NCBI RefSeq assembly: GCF_030227225.1
Contig: NZ_JASPHQ010000010.1
Coordinates: 1 to 64,000 of the forward strand
DNA: 64,000 bases
Source: Corynebacterium rhinophilum
GTDB taxonomy: Bacteria > Actinomycetota > Actinomycetes > Mycobacteriales > Mycobacteriaceae
Reading direction: 5' to 3'
Shown: positions 26,831 through 36,306 of the stretch, in pieces
How positions within the stretch are numbered: the first letter of the stretch is position 1
How the letters are laid out: each line of letters starts with the position of its first letter
Notes under the pieces: generated by a model
The model's database searches: none
What the model was told of the DNA's origin: nothing
Seen by the model: only the letters and a program-made list of their open reading frames with translations
Program-made: the position numbers and the translations under genes

Positions 26831-28153
26831 ATGGATTCGGTGATCGCAGGCAATGCGAGCTGGATGCTCATGAGCGCGGCTCTCGTGCTGCTCATGACCC
26901 CAGCCCTCGCACTTTTTTACGGAGGCATGACAGAGCGCCGCGGCGTGCTCAACATGATGCTGATGTCCTTCGGCTCACTAGCGGTAGTCAGCATCATTTA
27001 CATCCTCTGGGGCTGGTCAATGAGCTACGGCACGGAGTCCTGGGGCGGCATCGTTGCCAATCCCTTCGAGTTCTTTGGGCTCAAGGATTCCATCTTTGAT
27101 GCCAATGGTGACTACCTCGAAGGTGCGGAAGGCTACGCCAATATCATCGATATCGGCTTCCAGCTCACCTTCGCCGTTATTTCCACCGCGATTATCTCCG
27201 GTGCTCTCGCCGGCCGTGTGAAGTTCGGGACCTGGATGGTATTCAGCGGCCTGTGGGCAACCTTTGTCTACTTCCCGCTGGCCCACATGGTCTGGGGCGG
27301 CGGCATCCTCGGCGAGGACGAAAGCAGCGTCACCAGCTGGATCTTCGGCAGCGAAGGCGGGGAAGCGCTTGTGGCTCCCATTGACTTTGCCGGTGGTACC
27401 GTCGTTCACATTTCTGCCGGTACGGCCGCATTGGTTCTGGCGATTGTCGTGGGCAAGCGCCAGGGCTTCCCGAAGAGCGTGCAGCGCTCCCACAACCTGC
27501 CCATGGTCATGCTCGGTGCCGGCCTGCTGTGGTTCGGTTGGTTCGGCTTCAACGGTGGTTCCGCCTTCGCAGCCGATGGCCTCGCCGGCCTGGCCTGGGT
27601 CAACACCACCGCCGCAACGGCTGCGGCAATCCTAGGCTGGTTGCTCGTGGAAAAGCTGCGCGATAACTACTGCACCTCCCTGGGTGCAGCCTCCGGTGTG
27701 GTCGCAGGACTGGTCACCATTACCCCGGCCGCCGGCGACCTGAACCCGGTCACCTCGCTCATCATGGGTGCCCTCGGCGGCATGCTGGGCTGCTTGGGCG
27801 TGGGCCTGAAGTTCCGCTTCGGCTTCGATGACTCCCTCGACGTCGTGGGCGTCCACCTGGTCGCCGGCCTGTGGGGCACCGTGGCGGTTGCCTTCTTTGC
27901 CAATGACCGCGGCATCTTCACCGGCGGCGGCGTAGAAGGTTGGAAGCTGCTCATCGTACAGATTCTCATCGCCGCTATCGCCGTGGCCTTCGCCGCAGTC
28001 ATTACCGCCATCATCGCGGTGATTTTGAAGGCGACCATCGGCTGGCGCGTGACCGACCAGATTGAAACCGACGGCATTGACTTTGGTGGTCACCGTGAGA
28101 CCGGCTACGACATCGGTGGCCGTGCCATGCGCGGTACCACCAGCCGCAACTAA
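26831..28153 (+). CDS. amtB: Ammonium transporter
   Basis: A 440-aa Amt/Rh-family channel with 11 membrane helices. The twin pore histidines sit in DFAGGTVVHISAGTAAL and DVVGVHLVAGLWGT; LFYGGMTERRGVLNMMLMS near the N-terminus and HNLPMVMLGAGLLWFGWFGFNGGS are family signatures. ATG 26831 has AAGGAG 7 nt upstream and is preferred to the more upstream ATG at 26795. It imports ammonium when nitrogen is scarce and is followed 27 nt later by glnK. Confidence 0.94.
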   Translation: MDSVIAGNASWMLMSAALVLLMTPALALFYGGMTERRGVLNMMLMSFGSLAVVSIIYILWGWSMSYGTESWGGIVANPFEFFGLKDSIFDANGDYLEGAEGYANIIDIGFQLTFAVISTAIISGALAGRVKFGTWMVFSGLWATFVYFPLAHMVWGGGILGEDESSVTSWIFGSEGGEALVAPIDFAGGTVVHISAGTAALVLAIVVGKRQGFPKSVQRSHNLPMVMLGAGLLWFGWFGFNGGSAFAADGLAGLAWVNTTAATAAAILGWLLVEKLRDNYCTSLGAASGVVAGLVTITPAAGDLNPVTSLIMGALGGMLGCLGVGLKFRFGFDDSLDVVGVHLVAGLWGTVAVAFFANDRGIFTGGGVEGWKLLIVQILIAAIAVAFAAVITAIIAVILKATIGWRVTDQIETDGIDFGGHRETGYDIGGRAMRGTTSRN

Positions 28154-28180
28154 AACGCCCAGCGATACCTAGGAGCAAAA

Positions 28181-28519
28181 ATGAAACTCGTAACAGCCGT
28201 GGTCAAGCCCTTTACGCTTGATGATATCCAGCAAGCCCTACAAAAGCTCGGCTCACCCGGCATGACGGTGACCGAAATCGAAGGCTTTGGCCAGCAACGC
28301 GGCAACAAAGAAATCTACCGCGGTGCCCAATTCGCCACTTCCTTTGTCCCCAAGGCCAAAATCGAGCTCATCGTGGCAGACGATGACGCCGAAGCGATTG
28401 TCGATGCCATCGTGGACGCCGCCTGCACCGGCGAAATCGGCGACGGCAAGATTTGGATTGCACCCGTCGAAGACGTCATCCGCGTCCGCACCGGCGAGCG
28501 AGGCGAGAAGGCTATTTAA
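28181..28519 (+). CDS. glnK: PII signal protein with Phe at position 51
   Basis: A 112-aa PII protein: MKLVTAVVKPFTLDDIQQAL, T-loop RGNKEIYRGAQFATSFVPK, and B/C-loop ends GKIWIAPVEDVIRVRTGERGEKAI, all of normal length. PII proteins sense ATP/ADP and 2-oxoglutarate and gate AmtB. In C. glutamicum GlnK is adenylylated by GlnD on Tyr51; here codon 51 is TTC (Phe), while Tyr46 is kept. No glnD follows; a terminator and an accessory island come next. Covalent control at residue 51 is therefore impossible in this copy. Confidence 0.93.
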   Translation: MKLVTAVVKPFTLDDIQQALQKLGSPGMTVTEIEGFGQQRGNKEIYRGAQFATSFVPKAKIELIVADDDAEAIVDAIVDAACTGEIGDGKIWIAPVEDVIRVRTGERGEKAI

Positions 28520-28536
28520 GCCTCCAAGACACCGGC

Positions 28537-28579
28537 GCCCCAGGCCTCCTCCTCATAAGAGTGGAGGGCTGGGGCTTTT
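28537..28579 (+). terminator. amtB-glnK terminator
   Basis: GCCCCAGGCCTCC and GGAGGGCTGGGGC pair with one mismatch around a 13-nt loop, followed by TTTT. Confidence 0.85.
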
Positions 28580-28789
28580 GCTGCGGTGCGTAGGACTGGG
28601 ACTTTAGCTTTCTAGCTGACCATGCTTTTACCGAGTCTGATGGCCGCGGGCTGGCTAGAGAGCGTTCCCTACGCGGCAACGATCATCTGGTCGGTAGCAC
28701 CGTTGTCAACGTCAACTCCTGTGAGAGAGCAGAAGTCTTGGACTGAACTGATTTCTCCTTCGGTAGGCTAAATGAACTCCAGATAGGTG
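28580..28789. other. Gene-free junction at left edge of accessory island
   Basis: This 210-nt stretch between the glnK terminator and the res stop has no intact ORF. The minus strand reads PTEGEISSVQDFCSLTGVDV... and on to SSQPAAIRLGKSMVS with an internal stop, which may be the relic of a coding sequence. Nothing else is visible. Confidence 0.3.
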
Positions 28790-31411
28790 CTAGTTGAGCG
28801 AGGTAATCGGATCCGAAGTAGCCAGCAGCCTGCGCCACGATCCCGCATTGGCGATGGTGTCTTCGTAGGCAATCACGTAGCCGATTTTTACCCCGGCCAT
28901 ATCTGGGTGGCTGGCCATGAGATTGATAGCTTCCTCGGCGGCAGCACGCTTTTTCTGTACCTCGTTATTGGTGCGACCACGTGCGTCTTTGCCCTCCACA
29001 ATCCAGGTGCGTCCGTCGTTATCGCGGACAATGAAATCGGGGTAGTAGGAACGTCGCGCGGCGTAGCTAATGCTGGCCTTATCTTCGGGATACAGCCGTG
29101 TCCACCACGTAACATCGGGAGATACATCAAGATCACTGGCTAAACGAGCTTCGCCCGAATAGGAATCGAACGCGGCAGCGTTATACAGGTTGTTGTTCCA
29201 GCCGGAATAGTACTGGCGGCGCACGAACTTAGATTTATCTTCTGGGCGTGGGATAATGTCACGTCCCCTGGACAACTGGTACGACCGGCGATGTTCATGA
29301 GGCAGTAGCAGCGGAACGAGTCGAACCGTTGGCTCCAACGACGCGGTAAACTCACTTACCGCCTGCGAAATCAGCGACCGTAGTGCTTCACTAGCGGTTG
29401 CTAGTGCGTCTACCGTCCATCCTGTTACCGCTACTGCGCGCATAAAGGCCGGAACAATGCGGTTATCGATCTGGTTTAAGTTGCTGGAATTGCGGTCGAT
29501 GAGACGGTTGGACAAGATAATCGCTTTAATCTCACGCCGAGCAGTGTCCTCGTCAATGAAAATAGACTGCACCACCAGTTGTTTCAAGCGGTTGGGGGCG
29601 ATGGTGTGTGGTCGAAACTCCAGCGCATAACGCTCCATTTCACTGGTCGGTTCGTCTGTTACCTTGCGGGCTGCTGACTCAATCTCGGAGTTTGGCAGCT
29701 TTTCGAGAGGAAAGAACTCATCCTCGCGCATACACGTGGTGTGGGGGAACAAAAATGAGACATCCTTAAACTTCTCTACCATCTCCACCACTGCCGGTGT
29801 CGGCGTGTCGGAAGTCCATTCATCAAGACCGCGCCCCTCGCCGCCCAATTCCCGCAGCAGGCCTACCGGCTGTGGGAGACGGTGATTATCAGGTGTTTCC
29901 GTGTCCCCCTGGGGTTCGTCATTCGAGTGGGTGCCGGTGTCGGTGTCCTGATAGGTTGCCGCGGTGAGGGCAGGGCCAGTGCCAAGGCGCGTGTCGTCGT
30001 CCATGTCGATGCCAGAGTGGTTGCCGGTGTCAGGTTGTGGCAGTTCGGTGCCCGTGGGGGTGCTGCTGGGTTTTCCGTCAGACGTATCGCCGTCCGCGTC
30101 TGCCGGGTGCTTGTGGTCGGGGTCAACACCGAACGAGCGCAGCACCTTTTCGCTTTTTAACAGGCGTTCAAACGAGTCATGGGCCACGATTTCTAGCGTG
30201 TCGATGGCTTCAGTATCGGTGTAGCGTTTAAACGGTAGTCGCAGACCTCGGCCTAGGGTTTGTTGGGTCAAAATGTCCGAATCCATGGCACGCAGCGTGA
30301 CTATGACAGCAATCGAACGGGTATCCCAGCCCTCTTTGAGCTTGTTCACGCTCACCACCGCGCGTACCGGCGAGTCTGGGTTATCCAGACCGTTGAGCAA
30401 CGTGGTCTTCTCCTCGGTCATTGAATCCGAGTCCACGCGCAGAACCGCGTGAGGGTCATTAAAAAAATCGGGACCTGTCAGTAGCTCTTCGACCTCGGTA
30501 GCGTGGGCGATGCTCTCACACACCACCATCATCACCGGATTAATCGGGGATAAACCATCGTCGGCGTGACGCGCGGCGTACTCGTCATAAAACCGTTGTT
30601 TGTACCCACGCAACGTGGCTGCGTCTTTTAGCTGCTGGTATTGCTCGCGCTCGCCGTAGCCGTCGCGGCGGTAAACAACGACAGGCTGTTTGACCGATTT
30701 ATCTCCAATGGCTTCGCGCAGGGTATAGCGATAGATAACGTCGTCAGACTCGTCGGCGGACGCGGTAAGCCCCACCAGCATGGCCGGGTTCAGGCCAGCA
30801 ATTGCGGCGTGAAAGGAGGCAGCAGACGCAGAATACAGGTGGTGCTCGTCGGCAATGACCACAAGATCGTCGAGGGCAGCGAGATCATCGTAGAGGACTC
30901 CGGCGTATTCGGAGAATTTGCGGATACCGCGTGCGGTGGCTTGTTTCCCGCCGCCCTTTGTCTCGCCGTCGAGTTTCTTTGGGGCAATGAGTTGCTGGAC
31001 ATTAAAGACGAACACGCTGGACGCGGCCTGCTGCTCTGCTTCCTCGCGGCCTGCGGTCATGGACTTGTAATTTTCTGGGGTAATCACGGCGGGATCCAGC
31101 GCGGCACCCTCGATGAACTTGCCCGAGCCGCGGGTGAAGTTGGCGACGGTCTTGGTTTGTACCACCAGCCCCGGGGTGACAACCACAACATTGCGTACAC
31201 CATGGCGGCGTAAGTACTCGATGAACGCGGCCATAACAAATGTCTTGCCTGAACCCGTGGCCATGTCCATAACTAGGGCGTTTGAGCCGTCCACGCCGCC
31301 ATCAAGACGGTGGGCAAGTACGTCTAGCGCGCGGGTATTGGCCGCACGCAGACCGAAGCTGGCAGCAAGCTCATTTACTAAAGCTGGGTCGTACTGTAAT
31401 TGCAGAGTCAT
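28790..31411 (-). CDS. res: Type III restriction enzyme, Res subunit
   Basis: An 873-aa SF2 ATPase-nuclease. Walker A GSGKT at ~53-57 (MDMATGSGKTFVMAAFIEYL), Walker B DEHH (VVIADEHHLYSASA), GLTAS (motif III), and QQTLGRGLRLPF (motif VI). The C-terminal nuclease motif YYPDFIVRDNDGRTWIVEGKD gives the PD-(x)n-ExK pattern. It cuts DNA after translocating from Mod-recognised sites. An insertion of ~100 residues rich in Asp, Thr, Pro and Gly (DNA ~29830-30120) lies between motor and nuclease regions. It starts 3 nt after the mod stop. It appears complete. Confidence 0.9.
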   Translation of the reverse strand: MTLQLQYDPALVNELAASFGLRAANTRALDVLAHRLDGGVDGSNALVMDMATGSGKTFVMAAFIEYLRRHGVRNVVVVTPGLVVQTKTVANFTRGSGKFIEGAALDPAVITPENYKSMTAGREEAEQQAASSVFVFNVQQLIAPKKLDGETKGGGKQATARGIRKFSEYAGVLYDDLAALDDLVVIADEHHLYSASAASFHAAIAGLNPAMLVGLTASADESDDVIYRYTLREAIGDKSVKQPVVVYRRDGYGEREQYQQLKDAATLRGYKQRFYDEYAARHADDGLSPINPVMMVVCESIAHATEVEELLTGPDFFNDPHAVLRVDSDSMTEEKTTLLNGLDNPDSPVRAVVSVNKLKEGWDTRSIAVIVTLRAMDSDILTQQTLGRGLRLPFKRYTDTEAIDTLEIVAHDSFERLLKSEKVLRSFGVDPDHKHPADADGDTSDGKPSSTPTGTELPQPDTGNHSGIDMDDDTRLGTGPALTAATYQDTDTGTHSNDEPQGDTETPDNHRLPQPVGLLRELGGEGRGLDEWTSDTPTPAVVEMVEKFKDVSFLFPHTTCMREDEFFPLEKLPNSEIESAARKVTDEPTSEMERYALEFRPHTIAPNRLKQLVVQSIFIDEDTARREIKAIILSNRLIDRNSSNLNQIDNRIVPAFMRAVAVTGWTVDALATASEALRSLISQAVSEFTASLEPTVRLVPLLLPHEHRRSYQLSRGRDIIPRPEDKSKFVRRQYYSGWNNNLYNAAAFDSYSGEARLASDLDVSPDVTWWTRLYPEDKASISYAARRSYYPDFIVRDNDGRTWIVEGKDARGRTNNEVQKKRAAAEEAINLMASHPDMAGVKIGYVIAYEDTIANAGSWRRLLATSDPITSLN

Positions 31412-31414
31412 GGA

Positions 31415-33262
31415 TTAGGCCTCGTCTTTCGTCGATAGGGTGCGGGTAAACAGACCATCAGGCAGGTGGATGATCCTGGAACCAGGGCAAGCCTTATGGA
31501 GGTAGCGGCCTAGGTCAGGGTTGGCGGAGGTGGCTGCGACGGTCACTGCCTCACCATCGGGTACGTAGTACACCAGCTCGTCGATGAACTCCTGGGTTAG
31601 TGGCTGGCGGGTGACAAACAGGTTCATCTTCTCGCGCTTGGCCGGGAATACCGGGTTGTCCGGTGTCATACGAAACCGCAGGTGCGCGGCGACTGCTGCG
31701 GACAAGTTGCGCGCGGTGGCATCCTCGGTAAGGACGACCAAGCCAGTGTCCTCGTCCACGTCGAAACAATCCCTAGACAGTCGCGCCACGGTGAACCCAC
31801 CGCCTCCGCGCCAGTTGATGGTATCCGGTGTTTTCTTCGTCTTGACCAGCTGTTTAACCGCGCGCAGGTCGGCGGACTTCTTCAACTCTGGTTCGTCCCT
31901 GACTGTCTTGTTGAGAAGCGAGGTCAGTTTCTGCGCGTTTTCAGCGGACAAGCCCTCTGGCAAACCCGTTTCCGTGGCATCCACGCGCTCGCCCTTGGTC
32001 ACGGTGATACCGCCCATATCCTCGCCGCGTACCACCTTCTCCAGACGCGGCCGGGTAAAGCGGTCGAACGTGTCCTCATTCAACTCACACGTCACCCAGC
32101 GCCTGCCCATCTTGTGAGCCACCGCCGCGGTGGTACCAGATCCTGCGAAAACGTCCAATACGATGTCACCAGGGTTGGTGGCAATGTGGATGATCCGCTC
32201 CAACAGGCGCTCCGGCTTGGGTGTCTCGAAGATGCCTTCTGAGTCGGGGAACAGCGCGTCCTGCTCTTTTTCCGCAGCGTTGTTTACCGGGAACACCTCG
32301 AAATTATCATCTAGCCATAGTGTCGGGTAGGTGAGTCCGGCGCGAACGTTCGTCAAGTAAGTTTTCTTTTTCGGCCCAGATAGACCATTTCGTCCGAAAA
32401 CAATTTCTCCACGCTCGATTTTCCCGGGGATGGCTTCCCGGGGATACAGCCAGTTCCTGCCTTTAGCTGGCCAGTATTCTTTTCCCGTATTGGGGTTAAC
32501 TATGGGGTAGAAGAGGTGGTCAACACCGCGACCGCCCTTTGCATTTGAGTCCATCGGATGTTCGGCCCAGGGACCGAGTGGGTCGTTATCCGTGTTGCGA
32601 TAGCCACCATGTCCGTCTGGTCGCGGACGGAGGTTAAACGCAGACTGGCTACCATAAACCACAATTGTGTCGTGGTTCGACCCTATGGCAACATCGTTGG
32701 GCAAATTTGACCGCTTCTTCCACTGAACTTCCGCCACGAAGTTCTCCGCGCCGAACACCTCGTCCATGAGCAGGCGCATACGGTGGCTTTCCACGTCGTC
32801 GAGATGCACCCAGATGGAGCCGTCGTTGCTCAGCAGTTTCTTCAGGTGTAGCAGTCGGTCGCGCATCATGGTCAACCACACGGAGTGCTCTAGGTTGTCC
32901 TCGTAGTTGGCGAAGGTCTGCGCGGTGTTAAAAGGCGGGTCGATATAGATGCACTTGACCTGGCCGACGTACTTATCAGTTAGTTCCGGTACACGGGTGA
33001 GTGTTTCGAGTACGTCGCCGGACTCGCCCAGAATCAGCAAGTTGTCGTCGGCGGGAGTGAAGTCGGCGCGCTCGGAGTAGGTTCGTCCCTCTTCCTTAGG
33101 CTTCTGCTCGCCGCGTACCACATCGCCATACTCTAAAAAATGAGTCTGGCAGTAGCGCGGGTCGGTCGGATCAACCCACGTATAACCATACTGTCCCTGT
33201 TCATTCGGGATAAGGGCTTGGTCTTTGTTGTACCACGTTAGCTCTAGACGGTGGTTCGACAT
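31415..33262 (-). CDS. mod: Type III DNA methyltransferase, Mod subunit
   Basis: A 615-aa beta-class adenine methyltransferase: catalytic motif IV DPPFNTA (in VKCIYIDPPFNTAQTFANYEDNL) comes before the SAM-binding motif I DVFAGSGTTAAVAHKMGRR. The region between holds the target-recognition part; the C-terminal ~200 residues (from ~residue 400) fit the Mod C-terminal domain. It methylates one strand of an asymmetric site and gives specificity to Res. Sequence recognised cannot be read off. The gene is upstream of res in the same operon; ATG 33262 is preceded by AGGAGT. Confidence 0.92.
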   Translation of the reverse strand: MSNHRLELTWYNKDQALIPNEQGQYGYTWVDPTDPRYCQTHFLEYGDVVRGEQKPKEEGRTYSERADFTPADDNLLILGESGDVLETLTRVPELTDKYVGQVKCIYIDPPFNTAQTFANYEDNLEHSVWLTMMRDRLLHLKKLLSNDGSIWVHLDDVESHRMRLLMDEVFGAENFVAEVQWKKRSNLPNDVAIGSNHDTIVVYGSQSAFNLRPRPDGHGGYRNTDNDPLGPWAEHPMDSNAKGGRGVDHLFYPIVNPNTGKEYWPAKGRNWLYPREAIPGKIERGEIVFGRNGLSGPKKKTYLTNVRAGLTYPTLWLDDNFEVFPVNNAAEKEQDALFPDSEGIFETPKPERLLERIIHIATNPGDIVLDVFAGSGTTAAVAHKMGRRWVTCELNEDTFDRFTRPRLEKVVRGEDMGGITVTKGERVDATETGLPEGLSAENAQKLTSLLNKTVRDEPELKKSADLRAVKQLVKTKKTPDTINWRGGGGFTVARLSRDCFDVDEDTGLVVLTEDATARNLSAAVAAHLRFRMTPDNPVFPAKREKMNLFVTRQPLTQEFIDELVYYVPDGEAVTVAATSANPDLGRYLHKACPGSRIIHLPDGLFTRTLSTKDEA

Positions 33263-33569
33263 GCTTAGGTACTCCTATTATAGATAATCTAGGGGGAGAC
33301 TGGAGATAGTTTTAATTCTATCGGTGCGATTGAGCTAACGTGCCACTAGTAGAAGAATTGGAGGTGGTCCTCCTTATTTCAGGTCAACTGGCAAGTTCTC
33401 AGAGGCAGATTTCGGCAGCTATAGGGCCACTCGGGGGAGGGGGAGCTTCAACAGGCGACAAATGACCAATCACTACATTCTGATGGATATTTGTACCGTC
33501 CAGTCAAAAGCAAGACTTTCAAAACTTATCTCAATCGCACGTGGAATGGAAAGTTGCTCAGATTTGGAG

Positions 33570-34235
33570 TCAAAAGTTCATTTCCAGGCGTTTGAGGTCA
33601 CGATCCGGTTCGGTTGTATACGCTAGTGGGGTATATATGTAACCGAGGTTGGCTTGACCTCTTTTGTCTACTTCCGGGTTCAGCCCCTCTTTACGCGGCA
33701 GGTAAATAATGTCGCCGGCGTAGACGCGGTTCGACTCGTTAGCTGTGAAATGGTGGCCTACTAAAATTGGCATGACTCGGTGTTCGATTTACCCCTGCTG
33801 GTGATATATCCTCGGCGTTAAGTAAAGGCCTTGTAACCCCATGTCTTTCATGAATCGTGTGACTTTCTTGTGATTTGTCGGTCCAAAGTTTGTATTAGCT
33901 TTAAGACTTGTGGCGATGCGTTTGGCTCTGTACGAGCCATGCTCATCACCGAAAGTAGTTGTGATCCTCGCAACAAATAGTGCGTCAAAATACATCTTTA
34001 ACCTGCGTTTTATGGGTGTTGCCCCATCTAGACAACGAAGGACGACTAATTTGTAAAACATGGCACATCCGTGTGGGCCGAGTGTTCGATTCGGTGGTCA
34101 TAGACACGCTGGAAGCAGAGCGCCAGTGAGGTTGCTTTAGGTAAAATTTTTCGGCCTCGCACAGGATTTCACGTTCCTCGCGCAGTTTTGCGTTTTATTT
34201 TTCTAGCTGGCGGATCCGCTCGGAACCTTTTGCAA
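33570..34235 (-). pseudogene. IS3-family transposase remnant (orfA end + orfB)
   Basis: Read on the minus strand, the pieces follow IS3 order. First comes an orfA leucine-zipper end (RIRQLEK, stop, NAKLREEREILCEAEKFYLKQ), then an orfB start (RMCHVLQISR). An HTH_21-like block follows at 33789-34061 (ITTTFGDEHGSYRAKRIATSL then MKDMGLQGLYL). Last, at 33570-33773, is the first catalytic Asp region (YAGDIIYLPRKEGLN...ANLGYIYTPLAY). Several frameshifts separate the pieces and the second Asp and Glu of the DDE triad are missing, so it is dead. The ~300 nt between it and mod (33263-33569) contain nothing I can assign. Confidence 0.75.
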
Positions 34236-34255
34236 GCTAGGCTTAATGTGTTATG

Positions 34256-34323
34256 TCCATAGGGTTTTTGTACACGGAGTCCGGTGTCTTCTTGGACACG
34301 GAATCCATGGAGTTCTTGGACAC
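34256..34323 (-). repeat. 24-bp direct repeats at insertion-sequence end
   Basis: Two complete 24-bp units (34276-34299 and 34300-34323) and a third, weaker unit (34256-34275) are repeated head to tail. On the minus strand each begins GTGTCCAAGAA (GTGTACAAAAA in the last) and ends GGATTCC, GGACTCC or TGGACA. They lie just beyond the 3' end of the truncated transposase gene and probably are transposase-binding sites at the element end. Confidence 0.6.
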
Positions 34324-34339
34324 TTCTAGCGATTTATGG

Positions 34340-35054
34340 TTATGGCCTGCGTTTCGGCCGGGGTTTGGATAGTTTCGGGTTCATCCGCGGTGGTTGGCGA
34401 TGTTTCATTCCTTCAACGAGGTTGATGTTGATCTGACCACGTGGTGGCCTGTGGCTCAACGTGATCGGCAGTGGCACGCTGAAGAGGAATTCACCGTCAT
34501 GGGCCGTGTAGAACTCCGCAACGTTATCGGCTGTGACCGTGGAGTAGAGCCTGCGGTTTTTAAACCTCAGACCAATGTAGAGACCGAAGCCGCACACGCG
34601 TACAACGCCATCTTTGCTCACGCAGAGCTGGTCTGGGATACCCCAATGGTTTGTTGAATTTGTCGTCGGCACCGTTAGTGTGGGGGTATCGGTGGGAGGT
34701 ATGCCTTGCTGAGCTGCCATGTCATCGGTGCTGGCCTCGTGTGAAGTTGCCGCTTCAGCGGGGCCGTTTAGCATTTCGGATACAGCGTGTGGATTGTGCG
34801 CCTGGTTGTAGGCGACTACGCGGGCCCAGACCTGCTCGGGATCGAGTGGATGCGTGGGCGATGGTGCCTTGGGGAAGGTATCGAAAGCCTGGCGTGGCGT
34901 GATGTGCATTTTGCCGACCAGCAGTGATTGGTGACGTCGTCGCTCGTTGTAAACCTGGCGATATTCAGCCAGATATGCGTTGACCTCAGCAAGGCTAGCT
35001 GGGTGGCGTGCATCGAGGAACTGGGTCAACGTGCGGTGGGGTTGCCCGCAAATC
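34340..35054 (-). pseudogene. Truncated DDE transposase, integrase-core C-terminal half
   Basis: About 235 residues remain: RTLTQFLDARHPASLAEVNAYLAEYRQVYNERRRHQSLLVGKMHITPRQAF is the end of an rve/integrase core, followed by a ~150-residue extra domain (VVRVCGFGLYIGLRFKNRRLYSTV). This resembles IS481-like transposases with extended C-termini. The N-terminal half with the first catalytic residues is cut off at 35055, where another insertion sequence begins; no matching N-terminal half is found at that element's far side, so more than a simple insertion happened. Confidence 0.7.
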
Positions 35055-35082
35055 GTGGACACGTAGTAGAGCTACCTAGTGG

Positions 35083-36010
35083 TTAGGCAGCTATTTCTTT
35101 TCTGCTGGTGGTTAAACCAACATGGTTCTCGAAGTCGACGGGGCTGACCATCCCGAGGGCTTCAGTGTCGGCGCCGACGGTTGTAGACGACTTCAATCCA
35201 GTAGGCAACGGCCTTGCGCGCGGCATCACGGGTTGACCAGCGCTTCCGGTCGTAGAACTCGGTCTTAAGCGTCGACCAGAACGACTCAGCCATCGCATTA
35301 TCGAAACACGCCCCGGTACGCCCCACGGACTGAGCAATGCCCAGGTTGCGGCACACCTCCCAAAGCTTCTCACTGGTAAATTGCATTCCACGGTCAGCGT
35401 GAAACACCAGCCCATCAGGAACATCACCGCGCAACGTATACGCCATCCGCAGGGCCCGTTCGACCAAACTTGTGTCTTGAACGCGATCCATAGCCCAGCC
35501 CAGTACCCTGCGGGAATGGCCGTCGCGGACTGCACATAAGTACAACCATCCTTCACCGGTGCGCAGGTAGGTAATATCTGACATCCACACCCGGTTAAGC
35601 TCACCGGTATCAAACATGCGCTTGACCAGGTCCGGAAGACTCGACTTACGCTTGGCTTGAATCGTTGTCACGGGCACAAAAGCACGCGGTGAAATCCCTT
35701 CAATGCCCATCAGGCGCATCCGCTTAGCCACAGTCTTGCGATTCAAGGTGATCTGGTAGCGCTCGGTAAATTCTGCGGTGATCCGCGGAGCACCATAAAC
35801 CTCGTCGGAGTCTTTTTCAGATCTGATGAATCTTGCGATCAACATCATCGTAAAATGCCGCACGATCATCTTTTCCGGATAAGCGTTGCTGCTGCATATG
35901 GGCCCATTTGTAGTATCCAGACCGAGATACCTTCAAAAGGCGTGCCATGCGCTTGATACTGAAATTCGCCTTGCTCTGGCTGCATTAATTCGAACTTTTC
36001 TGCTCGCGTT
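35083..36010 (-). pseudogene. IS3 orfB transposase, two frameshifts
   Basis: Pieces read SIKRMARLLKVSRSGYYKWAHMQQQRL, then EKDSDEVYGAPRITAEF... after a frameshift near 35820. The core is intact: DDE residues in WMSDITYLRTGEGWLYL, GLVFHADRGMQFTS and NAMAESFWSTLKTEFY. A second frameshift near 35163, after VVYNRRRRH, moves the final residues (ALGMVSPVDFENHVG) to another frame, ending at 35083. The catalytic core is complete, but a functional OrfAB needs both lesions bypassed. Confidence 0.8.
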
Positions 36011-36306
36011 GCTTCGCGGCGAAGAAGGCTGTCGCTTTTGACAAAAACTCGTTATCCATCTTGGCTTCTGCCAGCTCACGGCGCAGACGAGCGTTCTCAG
36101 CACGAAGATCAGCCTCGCTTAGCCCATCTGAGGATCCTTAGGCGTTGACGCTCATTTTTGACCCACCGGCCTAAAAGACCTGGTGCGACACCAATTTCTT
36201 TCGCTACATGAGCAATCGGGCGTTCTGACTCGATTACTAGGTTTGCGGCTTCACGTCGATACTCAGGTGTGTATTTCTGGCGTTGTTGACTCACAATGAA
36301 CATCAT
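35985..36306 (-). pseudogene. IS3 orfA, frameshifted
   Basis: The N-terminal HTH is present (SQQRQKYTPEYRREAANLVIESERPIAHVAKEIGVAPGLLGRWVKNE); near 36120 the frame shifts, and the leucine-zipper half (AEADLRAENARLRRELAEAKMDN) continues in another frame to a stop at 35985. Confidence 0.8.

Noticed and set aside
33570..33773. 67-aa minus-strand frame as an independent small gene
   Set aside because: The GDIIYLP stretch and its position fit the decayed IS3 orfB, so it is counted in that pseudogene.
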